Position numbers and translations under genes: made by a program. 64,000 nucleotides of DNA, from contig JAFZVE010000073.1 in NCBI GenBank assembly GCA_017617995.1, positions 1-64,000 of the forward strand, written 5' to 3'. Below are positions 52,225-61,093 of this stretch, in pieces. The first letter of the stretch is position 1; each line of letters begins with the position of its first letter. The stretch comes from Clostridiales bacterium (GTDB lineage: Bacteria > Bacillota > Clostridia > Saccharofermentanales > Saccharofermentanaceae). The notes under the pieces were generated by a model that saw only the letters and a program-made list of their open reading frames with translations, made no database searches and was not told the origin of the DNA.

Positions 52225-54165
52225 TCAGTTCTTCCCTTCAAACAGGTCAAGATTCGTTTCCAGTTGTTTCCGCACTTTCTCTGTTATCGTGATCTCGTCA
52301 TTTCCATCCTTTTCTGACTCCGGAAGAAGATCGTAGGACACCAGATCCTCATGCACATAGGTCTTGTTCCTCAGTGCTTTTGCCAACTTCTTTCCTTGAC
52401 CCTCGCCCTTTTCCATCGCTTCCCGGAACAATCTCTTCATGGTCTCATCCGGATCGATGTAGCCAATGATCCGGGTGTATATATCCCATCTCATATGCTC
52501 GGCGATCTGCCAGTCCTGATCCTTGAGGTGTTTCCCCTCCGGGTCACCATATTCTTTCCGAAGCACAGCCAGCTTGTACCTCAGGCTCAGCGTCCTGGCA
52601 TATACAGACCGGCGGCTGTACTCGCTGTTACAGTAGTCCTGCCATGGAGTTTCCCTGGCAGTCTCCCCCTTCTCTTCTGCCTTTGCCACTTTCTCTTTCT
52701 GGCGCTGTTCATGCACGGCGATGCTAGCCGTTTCGAACTCAGACATCGAGCTGAACTCCCGGCTGTATACCTTCTCGAAGTTTCCGGAGAACAGGATATG
52801 GCGGAGCGAATCGCGCTTGAGCATCTTCTCCTCAATACGGGACGCATCTACCATGATCTCATATCCGACCGCTGCGTCCGCCTCCTCCGACACGGCTGCG
52901 CGCTGTCTTTCATGATCAAGCCGGATCGCGAGAGTCACGTTTCGGATGTCATCTCCGGTATTAACATACGCATAAGTAAAAGAAGATATGGCCTCAGACA
53001 CGGAATCGGGAAGGACTTCATCCAGCGCGACGTTTTCCAGATAAGTAATCGAATAGACGGCATCACCCCAGTGCCGGTATGGTTTATTGAACACGATGCT
53101 CGGCATCTGCGCCTGAAGCTTCGCGAGATTTTCCCCTTCGTCAAGAACCGTCAGAGACAGCGAATAACCGGGCATCTGCGTGAGCGGCAGGATCGTTCTT
53201 ATCATCTCGATGCTGCGGGCGTTGACACCGGCGATGAGCACCTCCGCCTTCTTCATTCCGTCGCGCTCGATATGGACATGCTTCAGGAAAGAATGCCGCC
53301 AGAGTATATGGTAAACAGCATTCTCCTCCGTACGTACAAAATTCACCACCACGTCTGCGTCGTGATCTCCGAGTTTTCTGGAAACATAGTCATCGCATAG
53401 TGCCCACGGCGTCTCTGTCAGTTCCACGAAGAAGTGGATCTTGCGGCACTTGTCGACCATCCCCTCGTCAAAAGCATCCTCGAGCTGCTTGAGGTTATCC
53501 TCGTCATCACGCCCGAAGATATAGACATTGATTTCTCCGGAATGCTTAACCAGATTGTGGATCATGAGCGGGAGTGAGGTTTTCATGACCATTCCTCCGA
53601 TCTCCTCGATTTCGCTCTTGGAAGACTCGGGTACTTCTTCATGAGCCAGAAAGACGATATTGGCTTTGTTCCCGAAGTCTCTATCAACGCTTCGTGCGAT
53701 AGAAGCGGTCTTCTCATTGAATTCCGGGAAAACGAATGTAGGCTCATTTCGGTTGAAGAAGAGCTTGATTCTTTGCAGCGGACCATCGAAGAATGTCATG
53801 ATCCATCCGAATGAAAACAGTGCAACAGAAATACTCACCAGCACACGAACAATGGCAAAAGCACTGGTAAGTTCTTCACTTCCCGGATAGATGACCTTCT
53901 CATATGCTTCGATGGAGAATACATTGAACGTGCGGATCACGGCGGTAAGTACACTCTCGAGGATATGAAGGAAACGCCCGTCTACTGTTACTTCCTTATA
54001 GAGTTCATGCGGCAACCACAGGAACCAGCTTGCCAGAAGCTCGATGGCTACTGCCTTTATGTAGTCTGTGCGCGTACGTTTCTTCCTTGAAATCAGATAG
54101 ATGACTCCAATAAGAAATACGGCTGATCCGATTATCAGCGCCATATGCCAGATTATCGATTCCAT
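52225..54165 (-). CDS. Membrane protein with tandem Rossmann-like domains and RyR-like C-terminus
   Basis: 646 residues. Hydrophobic helices lie at about 5-25, 38-56 and 100-125. A cytoplasmic region follows with a Rossmann-like start (PTFVFPEFNEKTASIARSV, then NIVFLAHEEV). A second such segment comes near 300 (AEVLIAGVNARSIEMIRTIL), resembling TrkA-N/RCK units. The C-terminus has WQIAEHMRWDIYTRIIGYI and YVHEDLVSYDLLPESEKD, close to the RyR-domain pattern. RyR and RCK-like modules bind nucleotides or gate ion fluxes in other proteins, so a ligand-sensing membrane role is inferred. GGAGA precedes the ATG. No close relative is recognised. Confidence 0.78.
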   Translation of the reverse strand: MESIIWHMALIIGSAVFLIGVIYLISRKKRTRTDYIKAVAIELLASWFLWLPHELYKEVTVDGRFLHILESVLTAVIRTFNVFSIEAYEKVIYPGSEELTSAFAIVRVLVSISVALFSFGWIMTFFDGPLQRIKLFFNRNEPTFVFPEFNEKTASIARSVDRDFGNKANIVFLAHEEVPESSKSEIEEIGGMVMKTSLPLMIHNLVKHSGEINVYIFGRDDEDNLKQLEDAFDEGMVDKCRKIHFFVELTETPWALCDDYVSRKLGDHDADVVVNFVRTEENAVYHILWRHSFLKHVHIERDGMKKAEVLIAGVNARSIEMIRTILPLTQMPGYSLSLTVLDEGENLAKLQAQMPSIVFNKPYRHWGDAVYSITYLENVALDEVLPDSVSEAISSFTYAYVNTGDDIRNVTLAIRLDHERQRAAVSEEADAAVGYEIMVDASRIEEKMLKRDSLRHILFSGNFEKVYSREFSSMSEFETASIAVHEQRQKEKVAKAEEKGETARETPWQDYCNSEYSRRSVYARTLSLRYKLAVLRKEYGDPEGKHLKDQDWQIAEHMRWDIYTRIIGYIDPDETMKRLFREAMEKGEGQGKKLAKALRNKTYVHEDLVSYDLLPESEKDGNDEITITEKVRKQLETNLDLFEGKN

Positions 54166-54248
54166 ACCTTACTCTCCCGAGGTTACTGCAGAAGCTGTGA
54201 TCATCAATATCGGTACGCCGTCAGCAAATACGGCAAATATCACAAAAC

Positions 54249-54257
54249 ATTATAACA
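54249..54257 (-). promoter_or_regulatory. Extended -10 promoter of the Rossmann-RyR membrane protein gene
   Basis: TGTTATAAT on the minus strand (54257-54249), about 85 bases before the ATG and just after the stop of the small membrane protein gene. Confidence 0.5.
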
Positions 54258-54259
54258 TA

Positions 54260-54508
54260 TCAACCCGAGATCCATGCCCAGAGTTTGCCAAACAGAAAAA
54301 CACTCAGCGCGATCACGCCGACACATACAGCAATCACGAAAAGGATATAGAGTATGGTAATAACAGCGACACCGAGGTTCGTCGGGACAGGTGCTTTTGC
54401 CGGATCGACACCACTGACAAGCGGCTTCTTCTCTTCTGTTTCCCGGGGCACCGCCGTCGCTTCCGTTTTCTCAGAAGCATTATTCATTTTCTCTGGTTCT
54501 TCGCTCAT
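54260..54508 (-). CDS. Small single-helix membrane protein at the end of the Lnr-like cluster
   Basis: 82 residues. A charged, Glu/Lys/Pro-rich cytoplasmic half (about 1-42) precedes one or two hydrophobic stretches (GVAVITILYILFVIAVCVGV and then IALSVFLFGKLWAW), so it is a tail-anchored or hairpin membrane protein. The ATG overlaps the stop of the response regulator gene by 4 bases, implying coupled expression. It may be an accessory of the kinase or exporter, but no family is recognised. Confidence 0.72.
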   Translation of the reverse strand: MSEEPEKMNNASEKTEATAVPRETEEKKPLVSGVDPAKAPVPTNLGVAVITILYILFVIAVCVGVIALSVFLFGKLWAWISG

Positions 54509-55131
54509 ATCTTGATCCTCTGGTAGTAGAAGCAGGCAAGCTGCGTACGGTCACGAAGGTCGAGTTTACTTAAGACGGAGCTGATCATGTTCCGGACTGT
54601 GCCCTCGCCGAGGAATATCTTCTGCGCGATCTCCTTATTCGAGAGGCCCTCCGCCACGAGTTCCACGACTTCTCTTTCCTTCGGGGTAATATCGAAGTCT
54701 TCCCAGCGGAAAGATTCGCTGCGGTTAAGAAGATCCGGCAGACGCTCGACGATCTTACCGCCGAATACGGTCTGTCCTTCTGCTACCGCGTGTACCGCCG
54801 CGGCGATCGAAGCGCAGTCCTGCTTCAGGATATAGCCCTTTGCGCCGACCTTCAGGGCGCGGTTGATGTATTCGTCATCGAGAAAAGTCGTCAGAAGGAT
54901 AACCTTCGCCTGCGGATCGATCTTCAGGATCTCCGCCGTCGCATCGAGCCCGTCGGTGTCTTCCATACGGATGTCCGAGAGAACCACATCCGGCTTCACG
55001 GACGGATAGGCCTCTATGGCTTCGCGGCCGCTGCCACACATACTGGCGACCTCGATCTCCGCATCCTGCTCGAGGATGATCTTAAGAGACTGGTTTACGA
55101 GTGGATCGTCGTCCACGATCATGATCTTCAT
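54505..55131 (-). CDS. LnrK/YfiK-like NarL-family response regulator
   Basis: 208 residues. Receiver domain with DDD at 7-9 and phosphoacceptor Asp53 (VVLSDIRMEDTDG), Thr and Lys in LLTTF and ILKQD. A LuxR/NarL helix-turn-helix follows (LTPKEREVVELVAEGLSNKEIA type, read as ITPKEREVVELVAEGLSNKE). It pairs with the overlapping kinase gene upstream and probably controls the ABC exporter genes of the same cluster. Confidence 0.94.
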   Translation of the reverse strand: MKIMIVDDDPLVNQSLKIILEQDAEIEVASMCGSGREAIEAYPSVKPDVVLSDIRMEDTDGLDATAEILKIDPQAKVILLTTFLDDEYINRALKVGAKGYILKQDCASIAAAVHAVAEGQTVFGGKIVERLPDLLNRSESFRWEDFDITPKEREVVELVAEGLSNKEIAQKIFLGEGTVRNMISSVLSKLDLRDRTQLACFYYQRIKI

Positions 55132-56369
55132 TTCTTCTCCTCCTTGGCGGGCAGGTCTCTTCGCGGGATCGTTACCGTGATATGGAAACCATCCTCGCCA
55201 CCGCGGATCGACGTACGTCCGCCGCAGGAAACCGCCCTCGAATTTATATTATACAGCCCGATACCATGTTCCCCCTCAAGCGCCGCGAAATCCGACGGCC
55301 GCGAGAGTTCCATGGGTTCACATTTTCCGTTATCCGATACGAGGATCCTCCAGAACGTCACGTTCTCGACGACCTCGAGACGGACCTTGTCGCCTTTGCT
55401 GTGCTTGGCGATATTCGTGACACCTTCCTTAAAGATGCCGAGGATCGCGCTCTTGACGTCATTGGGAACCGGCGACTCGATCGAAGTACTGACGGTCACG
55501 TCGAAGCGTTCTTTCAGAGCGGAAGCGATCTCGTGAATACCGATCGAAAGGTCGATAGAATCGTCATGCAGTTCGTGCACACTTCTGCGGATATTCGTCA
55601 TCGCCTCATTGACCGTACTGTTTACCGATTCAAGAAGCGGCCGGGTCTTCTCATCTTTATTGATGACCGAGATCGCCTGCAGCTGCACGACCGCGCGCGT
55701 CAGCATATGGCCGACGTTATCGTGGATCTCCCGGGCGATACGGTTCCTCTCCTGGAGCGTCGCATTTCGCACCTGCATATCCAGATTATTCGCGATCTCG
55801 TTCTTGAGCCGCAGAGACTGCTGCGCGTCATAGCGGACACTGTCGAACTTATCCGTGAGGAATTTCTCACTTCCATGCATGAAGAGCGTCTTGACCGACA
55901 TGAGGAGCGCCGCGAGCACCAGGACGATCATGTACGAACGAAGAGACAATATCGCGGCGGCGATCAGAAGAAGCACTTTCATCCACAGCGCCCGCTGCGA
56001 AGAGAGAGACCAGTCCGGATTCTTTGCGGCTTTCTCGATGTAGAACTTACCGATAAGATCCTCCATCTTCTTGTCCGAGAAGATCCCGTACACGGAGGCC
56101 GGAAGCGCCGTTACGGTTTCCGGAACGACAAACGTAAGCGCAGCCGTAACGAGAAGCAGGCCTGCGCTCACGTATTGATTCCGGATTACTTCCGTAGTTA
56201 GGCAAACGATCACGATCAGAAGGATACTTGCTATCGTGAATTCGTTCTTCTGAAGGAGGCTCTTCCCGTCCGATGATGTCCCGAACAGCAGGAAAAGCGC
56301 TGTCACCGAAAGCCCCATGATGATGATTTTGTCGATCAACCGATATACCATAGAGACATTATAACGCAT
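55128..56369 (-). CDS. LnrJ/YfiJ-like sensor histidine kinase (HisKA_3 type)
   Basis: About 413 residues. The N-terminal half has several transmembrane helices (about 15-160) without a large extracellular domain. The dimerisation/phosphoacceptor box is RIAREIHDNVGHMLTRAV. The ATPase domain contains GVTNIAKHSKGDKV (N box) and GEHGIGLYNINSRA (G box). NarL-partner kinases of this form often sense membrane stress. The start is uncertain: ATG at 56369 has a weak GAGAAG site, while GTG at 56378 is an alternative. It overlaps the regulator gene by ATGA. Confidence 0.92.
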   Translation of the reverse strand: MRYNVSMVYRLIDKIIIMGLSVTALFLLFGTSSDGKSLLQKNEFTIASILLIVIVCLTTEVIRNQYVSAGLLLVTAALTFVVPETVTALPASVYGIFSDKKMEDLIGKFYIEKAAKNPDWSLSSQRALWMKVLLLIAAAILSLRSYMIVLVLAALLMSVKTLFMHGSEKFLTDKFDSVRYDAQQSLRLKNEIANNLDMQVRNATLQERNRIAREIHDNVGHMLTRAVVQLQAISVINKDEKTRPLLESVNSTVNEAMTNIRRSVHELHDDSIDLSIGIHEIASALKERFDVTVSTSIESPVPNDVKSAILGIFKEGVTNIAKHSKGDKVRLEVVENVTFWRILVSDNGKCEPMELSRPSDFAALEGEHGIGLYNINSRAVSCGGRTSIRGGEDGFHITVTIPRRDLPAKEEKK

Positions 56370-56426
56370 TGTCGACACTTCTCATATGAGACAAGATCCG
56401 CGACAGAAAGAAAAAGTGTCTCCTGA

Positions 56427-57635
56427 TCAGGCGGCCTTGCCCTGTCTCACCTTCTTGATGATCATGGAGATCATGATGAACACCAGTCCGAAGAGGATCT
56501 GCACACCGAGAGAGGCAAAGATGTTTCCTACGCTGAAGGTGTAGTTCATGCCCGAGCCGGCATAGATCGTATTCAGTACTTTTCCGGACCAGAAGAACGG
56601 CAGGAAGTGAGCGAATGTCTGTACGCTGCTGCTCATGAGATAGAACGGGACGAAGATACCGCACAGGAAGCTCATGGACAGTCCGACCGAGTTGCAGATG
56701 AGGCTCAGTGTACCGTTGTTCAGGCGGAAGGACGAGACCAGAAGTGTGAATCCGCAGATGTAGAACGTGGTCGTGATCAGGTTCAGGACAGCGACCCAGC
56801 CGTACTTGCTCATCATGTCGGAGGATCCGGCATATACGAAGCCGAAGATCGTATAGATAATGACCAGGAAAGCGGCGCAGGTCATCAGTCCGCCCATCTG
56901 TGCCCATGTCTTCTTTCCGGGACGGATCGGAGACGCATCGATACGCTGCGCGATCTCCTTTCTGTTTCCGGCGATGATCACTGCCGCGACTGACATGCCG
57001 AGTACCCAGAGGCAGACGAAGCAGAAGTAATTCAGGATCATGTAGGTCGCATATTCACGCGCATCCGTGTGGAGCGACTCTTTCTTCTCGGTCACGACTC
57101 CGAAGGTCACCTCCGAGATCGTCGTCGACAGTGCTTTTCCCACGGAAGAAGCGGACTCCATACCCATCGCGCGATAGTTCCTGTAGATGTTCACGAAAGA
57201 ATCGATATCGTTGACGAAGCTGAAGGTCTTGCCGGAGATCTGGCTGTGCGAAGAGTAGGTCAGCTCGACTTTCTCACCGGCGTCGATCCTCGCCTGGAAG
57301 TTCTCCGGGACTTCGATATAGAAATCCGCGATGGAGAAATACAGGATGTCATTGATGGACTCCTCGGAAGATGTGGTATCTTCCTCCACGGAACCGTAGG
57401 ACTCGATGAGTTTTCTGACACCGTTGCTGAGCTCGCTTCCGTCGTTATCGCGGAAGATCACGACGAGGTTCTTATAGTCAGCGCTTTTTTCTTCCGCGCT
57501 CGCCTCGTTCTTATCGATGATATACGGGGCGGAGATGATCATGGAGACAGCGTAGACGACCATGATGATGACCGCGATGGTAACCGAGATGCGGTTAGCC
57601 TTGACGAGTTTGAAGAAATTCTTATACAGCTGCAT
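56427..57635 (-). CDS. ABC-2 type exporter permease (second)
   Basis: 402 residues. An N-terminal helix (about 17-37) is followed by an extracytoplasmic region (about 40-180) and five further membrane helices ending at about 395, the ABC-2/YhgE-like topology. The LnrN/YfiN permease of Bacillus linearmycin resistance has the same layout and position. AAGGAG precedes the ATG. The start overlaps the end of the first permease gene by 14 bases. The two permeases probably form a heterodimer with the ATPase; the exported compound is unknown. Confidence 0.9.
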   Translation of the reverse strand: MQLYKNFFKLVKANRISVTIAVIIMVVYAVSMIISAPYIIDKNEASAEEKSADYKNLVVIFRDNDGSELSNGVRKLIESYGSVEEDTTSSEESINDILYFSIADFYIEVPENFQARIDAGEKVELTYSSHSQISGKTFSFVNDIDSFVNIYRNYRAMGMESASSVGKALSTTISEVTFGVVTEKKESLHTDAREYATYMILNYFCFVCLWVLGMSVAAVIIAGNRKEIAQRIDASPIRPGKKTWAQMGGLMTCAAFLVIIYTIFGFVYAGSSDMMSKYGWVAVLNLITTTFYICGFTLLVSSFRLNNGTLSLICNSVGLSMSFLCGIFVPFYLMSSSVQTFAHFLPFFWSGKVLNTIYAGSGMNYTFSVGNIFASLGVQILFGLVFIMISMIIKKVRQGKAA

Positions 57636-58878
57636 ACTTTTCTCTCCTTAACTTGAGGATCGCGACCACAAGGAAACCCACTGTGGCGATGGCGATCTTG
57701 ATCATGTTCATCCAGAATGCCCGGAGCGTCGGGTAGTTGACCAGGCGGAAGAACGCGAAGTTCATGATGGTGGCCGGATTGATCCGGTTTATGATCGGGC
57801 AGTATTTCTCGAGAAGTCCGGGAAGCTGGACGATCATCTCGCCGCTCAGGAAGACCGAGAGCATAACGATCGCCGTGGCCTTGTTATCGCGCTGGTTCTC
57901 ATCGCCCTTGGTAAAGAGACCGAAGAGGCTCCCGAGGCTCATGGAGAAGAGATTGCCGACCAGAACGAACAGCAGGATCTGCGGGAGGCGGTTCCCGACC
58001 GGGATCTGGAAGAACGCGCGTAGCGCGAACAGATGGAAGAATGTGATGGCGCATGCGATCACGTATCTGGCCATGAATGCCGACAGCAGGATCTGCGACT
58101 TCTTCTTCGGGGATACGCTCGTTCTCATGCCGTATCCGCTCAGGTTGCCCTGGATATCAAATACCGTGTGGATCCCGGATGTTACGTTGAAGAACATGCC
58201 CATGACGATCGTGCTGTAGAAGTACCAGGCATATACGTTGGCCGAGCTCCCGTCCTCGCCGAGATAAGTGCTCTTCGGCTTCATGACCGAGATCTGGTCT
58301 GCGATACTGTTCATCACGGCTTCGAGCTTGTCCGGTGCCGTCACCGCCGCATCCTTCATGATCGTGTAGTTCCTACGGTAGGACTCGACGATCGACCTGG
58401 CGACCATCAGAGTGGTCATGTTCGCATTGTCTCCGACCTTGACCTCGATGCATTCTTTCGCACCATCCACCATAAAGAGCACTTCGATCTCTTTGTCGAG
58501 GATCTTCTTCTCTGCATCCGCCTGGGAATCCGTCCGGATCAGTTCCACGACCGCATGGTTATAGCCCATGTTGCTGTTTCTGACTGTCTCGGCATCCGCG
58601 AGGTTGGTTAGTACGTTTTCAAATTCTCCGGCAAAAGCATCTGCCGCACTGTATTCTTCGCCTGTTCCGGCCTGATCTGCGCGGATCACGTCTTCATTCG
58701 AAGCAGTTGTGTCTACACGGATCACCGCGCTCTTTACCGGCTGGAAGTCCACTTCGCCTTTGGCCGGCCCCATGAAAGTCACGTTGAAGCAGATCATCAG
58801 GAGGAGCGGAAAGGCCAGTGACCAGAAGAGGTAACCCTTGTCGCGCAAAGTCTTGCGCAAATAATAAGTAAACATCAT
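57622..58878 (-). CDS. ABC-2 type exporter permease (first)
   Basis: 418 residues. An N-terminal helix (about 15-35), a soluble extracytoplasmic region (about 40-210) and a C-terminal group of five or six helices match the ABC-2 family. ANVYAWYFYSTIVMGMFFNV and LFVLVGNLFSMSLGSLFGLF are typical segments. GGAGG fixes the ATG, 16 bases after the ATPase gene. It is related in layout to the second permease, as expected for LnrM/LnrN-type pairs. Confidence 0.9.
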   Translation of the reverse strand: MMFTYYLRKTLRDKGYLFWSLAFPLLLMICFNVTFMGPAKGEVDFQPVKSAVIRVDTTASNEDVIRADQAGTGEEYSAADAFAGEFENVLTNLADAETVRNSNMGYNHAVVELIRTDSQADAEKKILDKEIEVLFMVDGAKECIEVKVGDNANMTTLMVARSIVESYRRNYTIMKDAAVTAPDKLEAVMNSIADQISVMKPKSTYLGEDGSSANVYAWYFYSTIVMGMFFNVTSGIHTVFDIQGNLSGYGMRTSVSPKKKSQILLSAFMARYVIACAITFFHLFALRAFFQIPVGNRLPQILLFVLVGNLFSMSLGSLFGLFTKGDENQRDNKATAIVMLSVFLSGEMIVQLPGLLEKYCPIINRINPATIMNFAFFRLVNYPTLRAFWMNMIKIAIATVGFLVVAILKLRREKYAAV

Positions 58879-58894
58879 GTTCGGTTCCTCCCTC

Positions 58895-59833
58895 TTAATC
58901 GTCTCTCAGTTCTTTACCCGTAAGTTCGAGGAAAACATCGTTCAGGGTGGGTTGCTCGGAGTAGACGTTCTTCATGCGGTAGCCCTTCTCCTCGAGGAGC
59001 TTGATGACTCCGACTACGTTGTTGCCCTTGCCGGCCTCGATCTTTAAGTGCTTGCCGTCATAGTCGACGCTGAAGATGTTATCGAGTCTTCTGAGTCTGT
59101 CGAGATCGTCGTCCGAGATGCCCTTGGCCTCGATCTTGATCATCTCGCTCTTCTTGATCATGCTCTTGAGTTCATCTACGGAACCCTCGGCGATCAGCTG
59201 TCCCTTGTCGATGATGATGATGCGGTCTGCCAGCTGCTCGACTTCTTCCATGTAGTGCGAGGTGTAGATGATCGTCGCGCCGTCCTGTCTCAGCTTCTCG
59301 ATCCCCTCGAGGATCTTGTTACGGCTCTGCGGGTCGACCGCGACAGTCGGCTCATCGAAGAAGATGATCTTCGGCTTATGTGCGATTCCGCATGCGATAT
59401 TGAGTCTTCTCTTAAGACCGCCGGAGAGCTTCTTCGGACGGAATTTCTTAAACTCTTCGAGCCCTACGAAGTCGATCGCTTCCTGTACAAGCTTTTTTCT
59501 CTCAGCCTTATCGGTCACATACAGTCCGCAGAAGAAATCGATGTTCTCATAAACCGTAAGTTCTTCAAAAACGGAGACTTCCTGAGGTACCACGCCAATC
59601 TGACTCTTCAGGTCGTAGGACTTCGGTGTCATTTCCTTGCCCATGATCGTGATCGTTCCCTTGTCGAATTCCAGAAGGGACAGGATGCAGTTGATGGTCG
59701 TCGACTTACCGCTGCCGTTCGGGCCCAGAAGTCCGAGGATCTCGCCCTCGTTGACCGACATGCTGAAGTTGTCCACGGCGATCAGTTCTTTATAACGCTT
59801 CACAAGTCCATCTACCTTAATAATCTCACTCAT
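58895..59833 (-). CDS. ABC transporter ATP-binding protein (LnrL/DrrA-like)
   Basis: 312 residues of the CcmA/DrrA drug-exporter ATPase group. Walker A GPNGSGKSTT, signature LSGGLKRRLNIA, Walker B KIIFFDEPTVAVDP and H-switch YTSHYMEEVEQL are all present. A C-terminal regulatory extension (about 215-312) is also typical. ATG at 59833 with an AGG site gives the expected MSEIIKVDGLVKRY start; an ATG at 59902 would add a basic, unlikely extension. It leads a cluster with two permeases and a NarL-type two-component system, the composition of Bacillus lnrJKLMN. Confidence 0.95.
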   Translation of the reverse strand: MSEIIKVDGLVKRYKELIAVDNFSMSVNEGEILGLLGPNGSGKSTTINCILSLLEFDKGTITIMGKEMTPKSYDLKSQIGVVPQEVSVFEELTVYENIDFFCGLYVTDKAERKKLVQEAIDFVGLEEFKKFRPKKLSGGLKRRLNIACGIAHKPKIIFFDEPTVAVDPQSRNKILEGIEKLRQDGATIIYTSHYMEEVEQLADRIIIIDKGQLIAEGSVDELKSMIKKSEMIKIEAKGISDDDLDRLRRLDNIFSVDYDGKHLKIEAGKGNNVVGVIKLLEEKGYRMKNVYSEQPTLNDVFLELTGKELRDD

Positions 59834-60020
59834 TTTCTTAACCTCGCTTTTCTTCACGAATGTTCTTGTGTTTTTGTCTCGGGGCTTGCCCGCTCTCTTC
59901 ATGACACCATTATTCCATTCTTCGTTTCCCGGCGTTAGTGAACTCCATCACTTCCCGACATGACAAATGTCATTTCCTGATTTCACGGTAGAAGAGTTTT
60001 CTCTCCGCAAACGCAAAAAC

Positions 60021-60046
60021 GCCGCAGAACGGCTTCATTCTGCGGC
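60021..60046 (-). terminator. Probable terminator of the AraC-GGDEF gene
   Basis: GCCGCAGAA, loop, TTCTGCGGC is a perfect 9-bp stem. On the minus strand GTTTTTG follows. Confidence 0.7.
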
Positions 60047-60081
60047 ATTTAGTGACGGAACGGCAAGTTTTACTCCAACGG

Positions 60082-60900
60082 TTATTCTTTTTTCGGAGGA
60101 TACTTGATTCCTTCGAGCGCTTCCCAAAGTGCGGTAAAAAGCTCGTTATACTTGACGGTCTTCCGACCCAGGCGCACGATGCAGCCATAGAGGGACAGCG
60201 GGATGTCACGTCCTTCGAACGAGATACATTCCCCGTTTCTGGCAAGCACCCGCTCCATCTTCGCTCCCGCCGCAGCCTCATCCGGGCTACTGGTCAGAAG
60301 CACGAACTCATCGCCGCCGATGCGGAACACGATGTCGTCCTCCTCCGCGACAGCTTCGAGGCGGCGCATCGACTCCAGGATCGCCAGATCTCCGGCCTTA
60401 CGGGAGATCTCGTTGATCGGGATGAGATTCCGGATATCGGCGCACACGAACCAGCAGTCGCGGCGTGTCTGGAACAGATCATAGAGGTTACTGATATCGA
60501 ATTTGGTTGTCATAAGATCATCTCCTTCATTCATCTCCAAGGATGTATTCATCCTCGGGAAAAGCTCTGGAGACCGTTTGTTACTGCGGTACTCCGAGGG
60601 CAGTTGATGCCACACCTGCCGGAACGCCCGTGAGAAGGCTTCATTACTCGAATAGCCGTACATGACCGCGATGTCCAGGACACTTAGGTCCGACCGCTCG
60701 ACAAGTGCTTTGCCCGCATGTGTCATACGCCGCCGGATCAGGTAATCCCGAACCGAGATGTGATAGACGCAGCGGAACAGTTTTTCGAGAGAAGAACGAG
60801 AGCAGTAGCAGGCAGAAGCGATGTCCTCGGTATGGATATCTTCAGTGATATGCTGTTCCATATATTCCAGAACATTGGCCAGAAGCGCGAGCTTACTCAT
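60082..60900 (-). CDS. AraC-type DNA-binding domain fused to a GGDEF domain
   Basis: 272 residues. Residues about 8-107 form two AraC helix-turn-helix motifs (IASACYCSRSSLEKLFRCVY and LDIAVMYGYSSNEAFSRAFR). After a linker, residues about 135-265 form a short GGDEF-like domain with the intact Gly195-Gly-Asp-Glu-Phe199 (FRIGGDEFVLL). The preceding substrate-binding pattern is altered: the usual DxDxFKxINDxxGH reads DIRNLIPINEISRKAGD. It may therefore bind GTP or c-di-GMP rather than make it. AGGAGG precedes the ATG. It is divergent from the zinc-ribbon gene. A regulator sensing a nucleotide is inferred. Confidence 0.88.
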   Translation of the reverse strand: MSKLALLANVLEYMEQHITEDIHTEDIASACYCSRSSLEKLFRCVYHISVRDYLIRRRMTHAGKALVERSDLSVLDIAVMYGYSSNEAFSRAFRQVWHQLPSEYRSNKRSPELFPRMNTSLEMNEGDDLMTTKFDISNLYDLFQTRRDCWFVCADIRNLIPINEISRKAGDLAILESMRRLEAVAEEDDIVFRIGGDEFVLLTSSPDEAAAGAKMERVLARNGECISFEGRDIPLSLYGCIVRLGRKTVKYNELFTALWEALEGIKYPPKKE

Positions 60901-60935
60901 ACATCCTCCTTCGAAATGAGATCGATCTTGATTTC

Positions 60936-60944
60936 AGTATAGCA
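60936..60944 (-). promoter_or_regulatory. Extended -10 promoter of the AraC-GGDEF gene
   Basis: TGCTATACT on the minus strand (60944-60936), about 36 bases before the ATG. Confidence 0.5.
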
Positions 60945-61006
60945 GACCGCGCAAAAAGCACTTGATATTTTCAGCACAAAACGTCACCCGCCGTGTGCGT
61001 GCTTTT

Positions 61007-61015
61007 TGCTATAAT
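61007..61015 (+). promoter_or_regulatory. Extended -10 promoter of the zinc-ribbon protein gene
   Basis: TGCTATAAT (61007-61015), about 80 bases before the ATG; the -35 region is G/C-rich and unconvincing. Confidence 0.55.
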
Positions 61016-61093
61016 ATATCTATAACTACGCACGAAAAGCGGCCCGGGATCCTTCCCGCGAGCCGATCCATTCCCGAACTTACGAGGTGCAAT

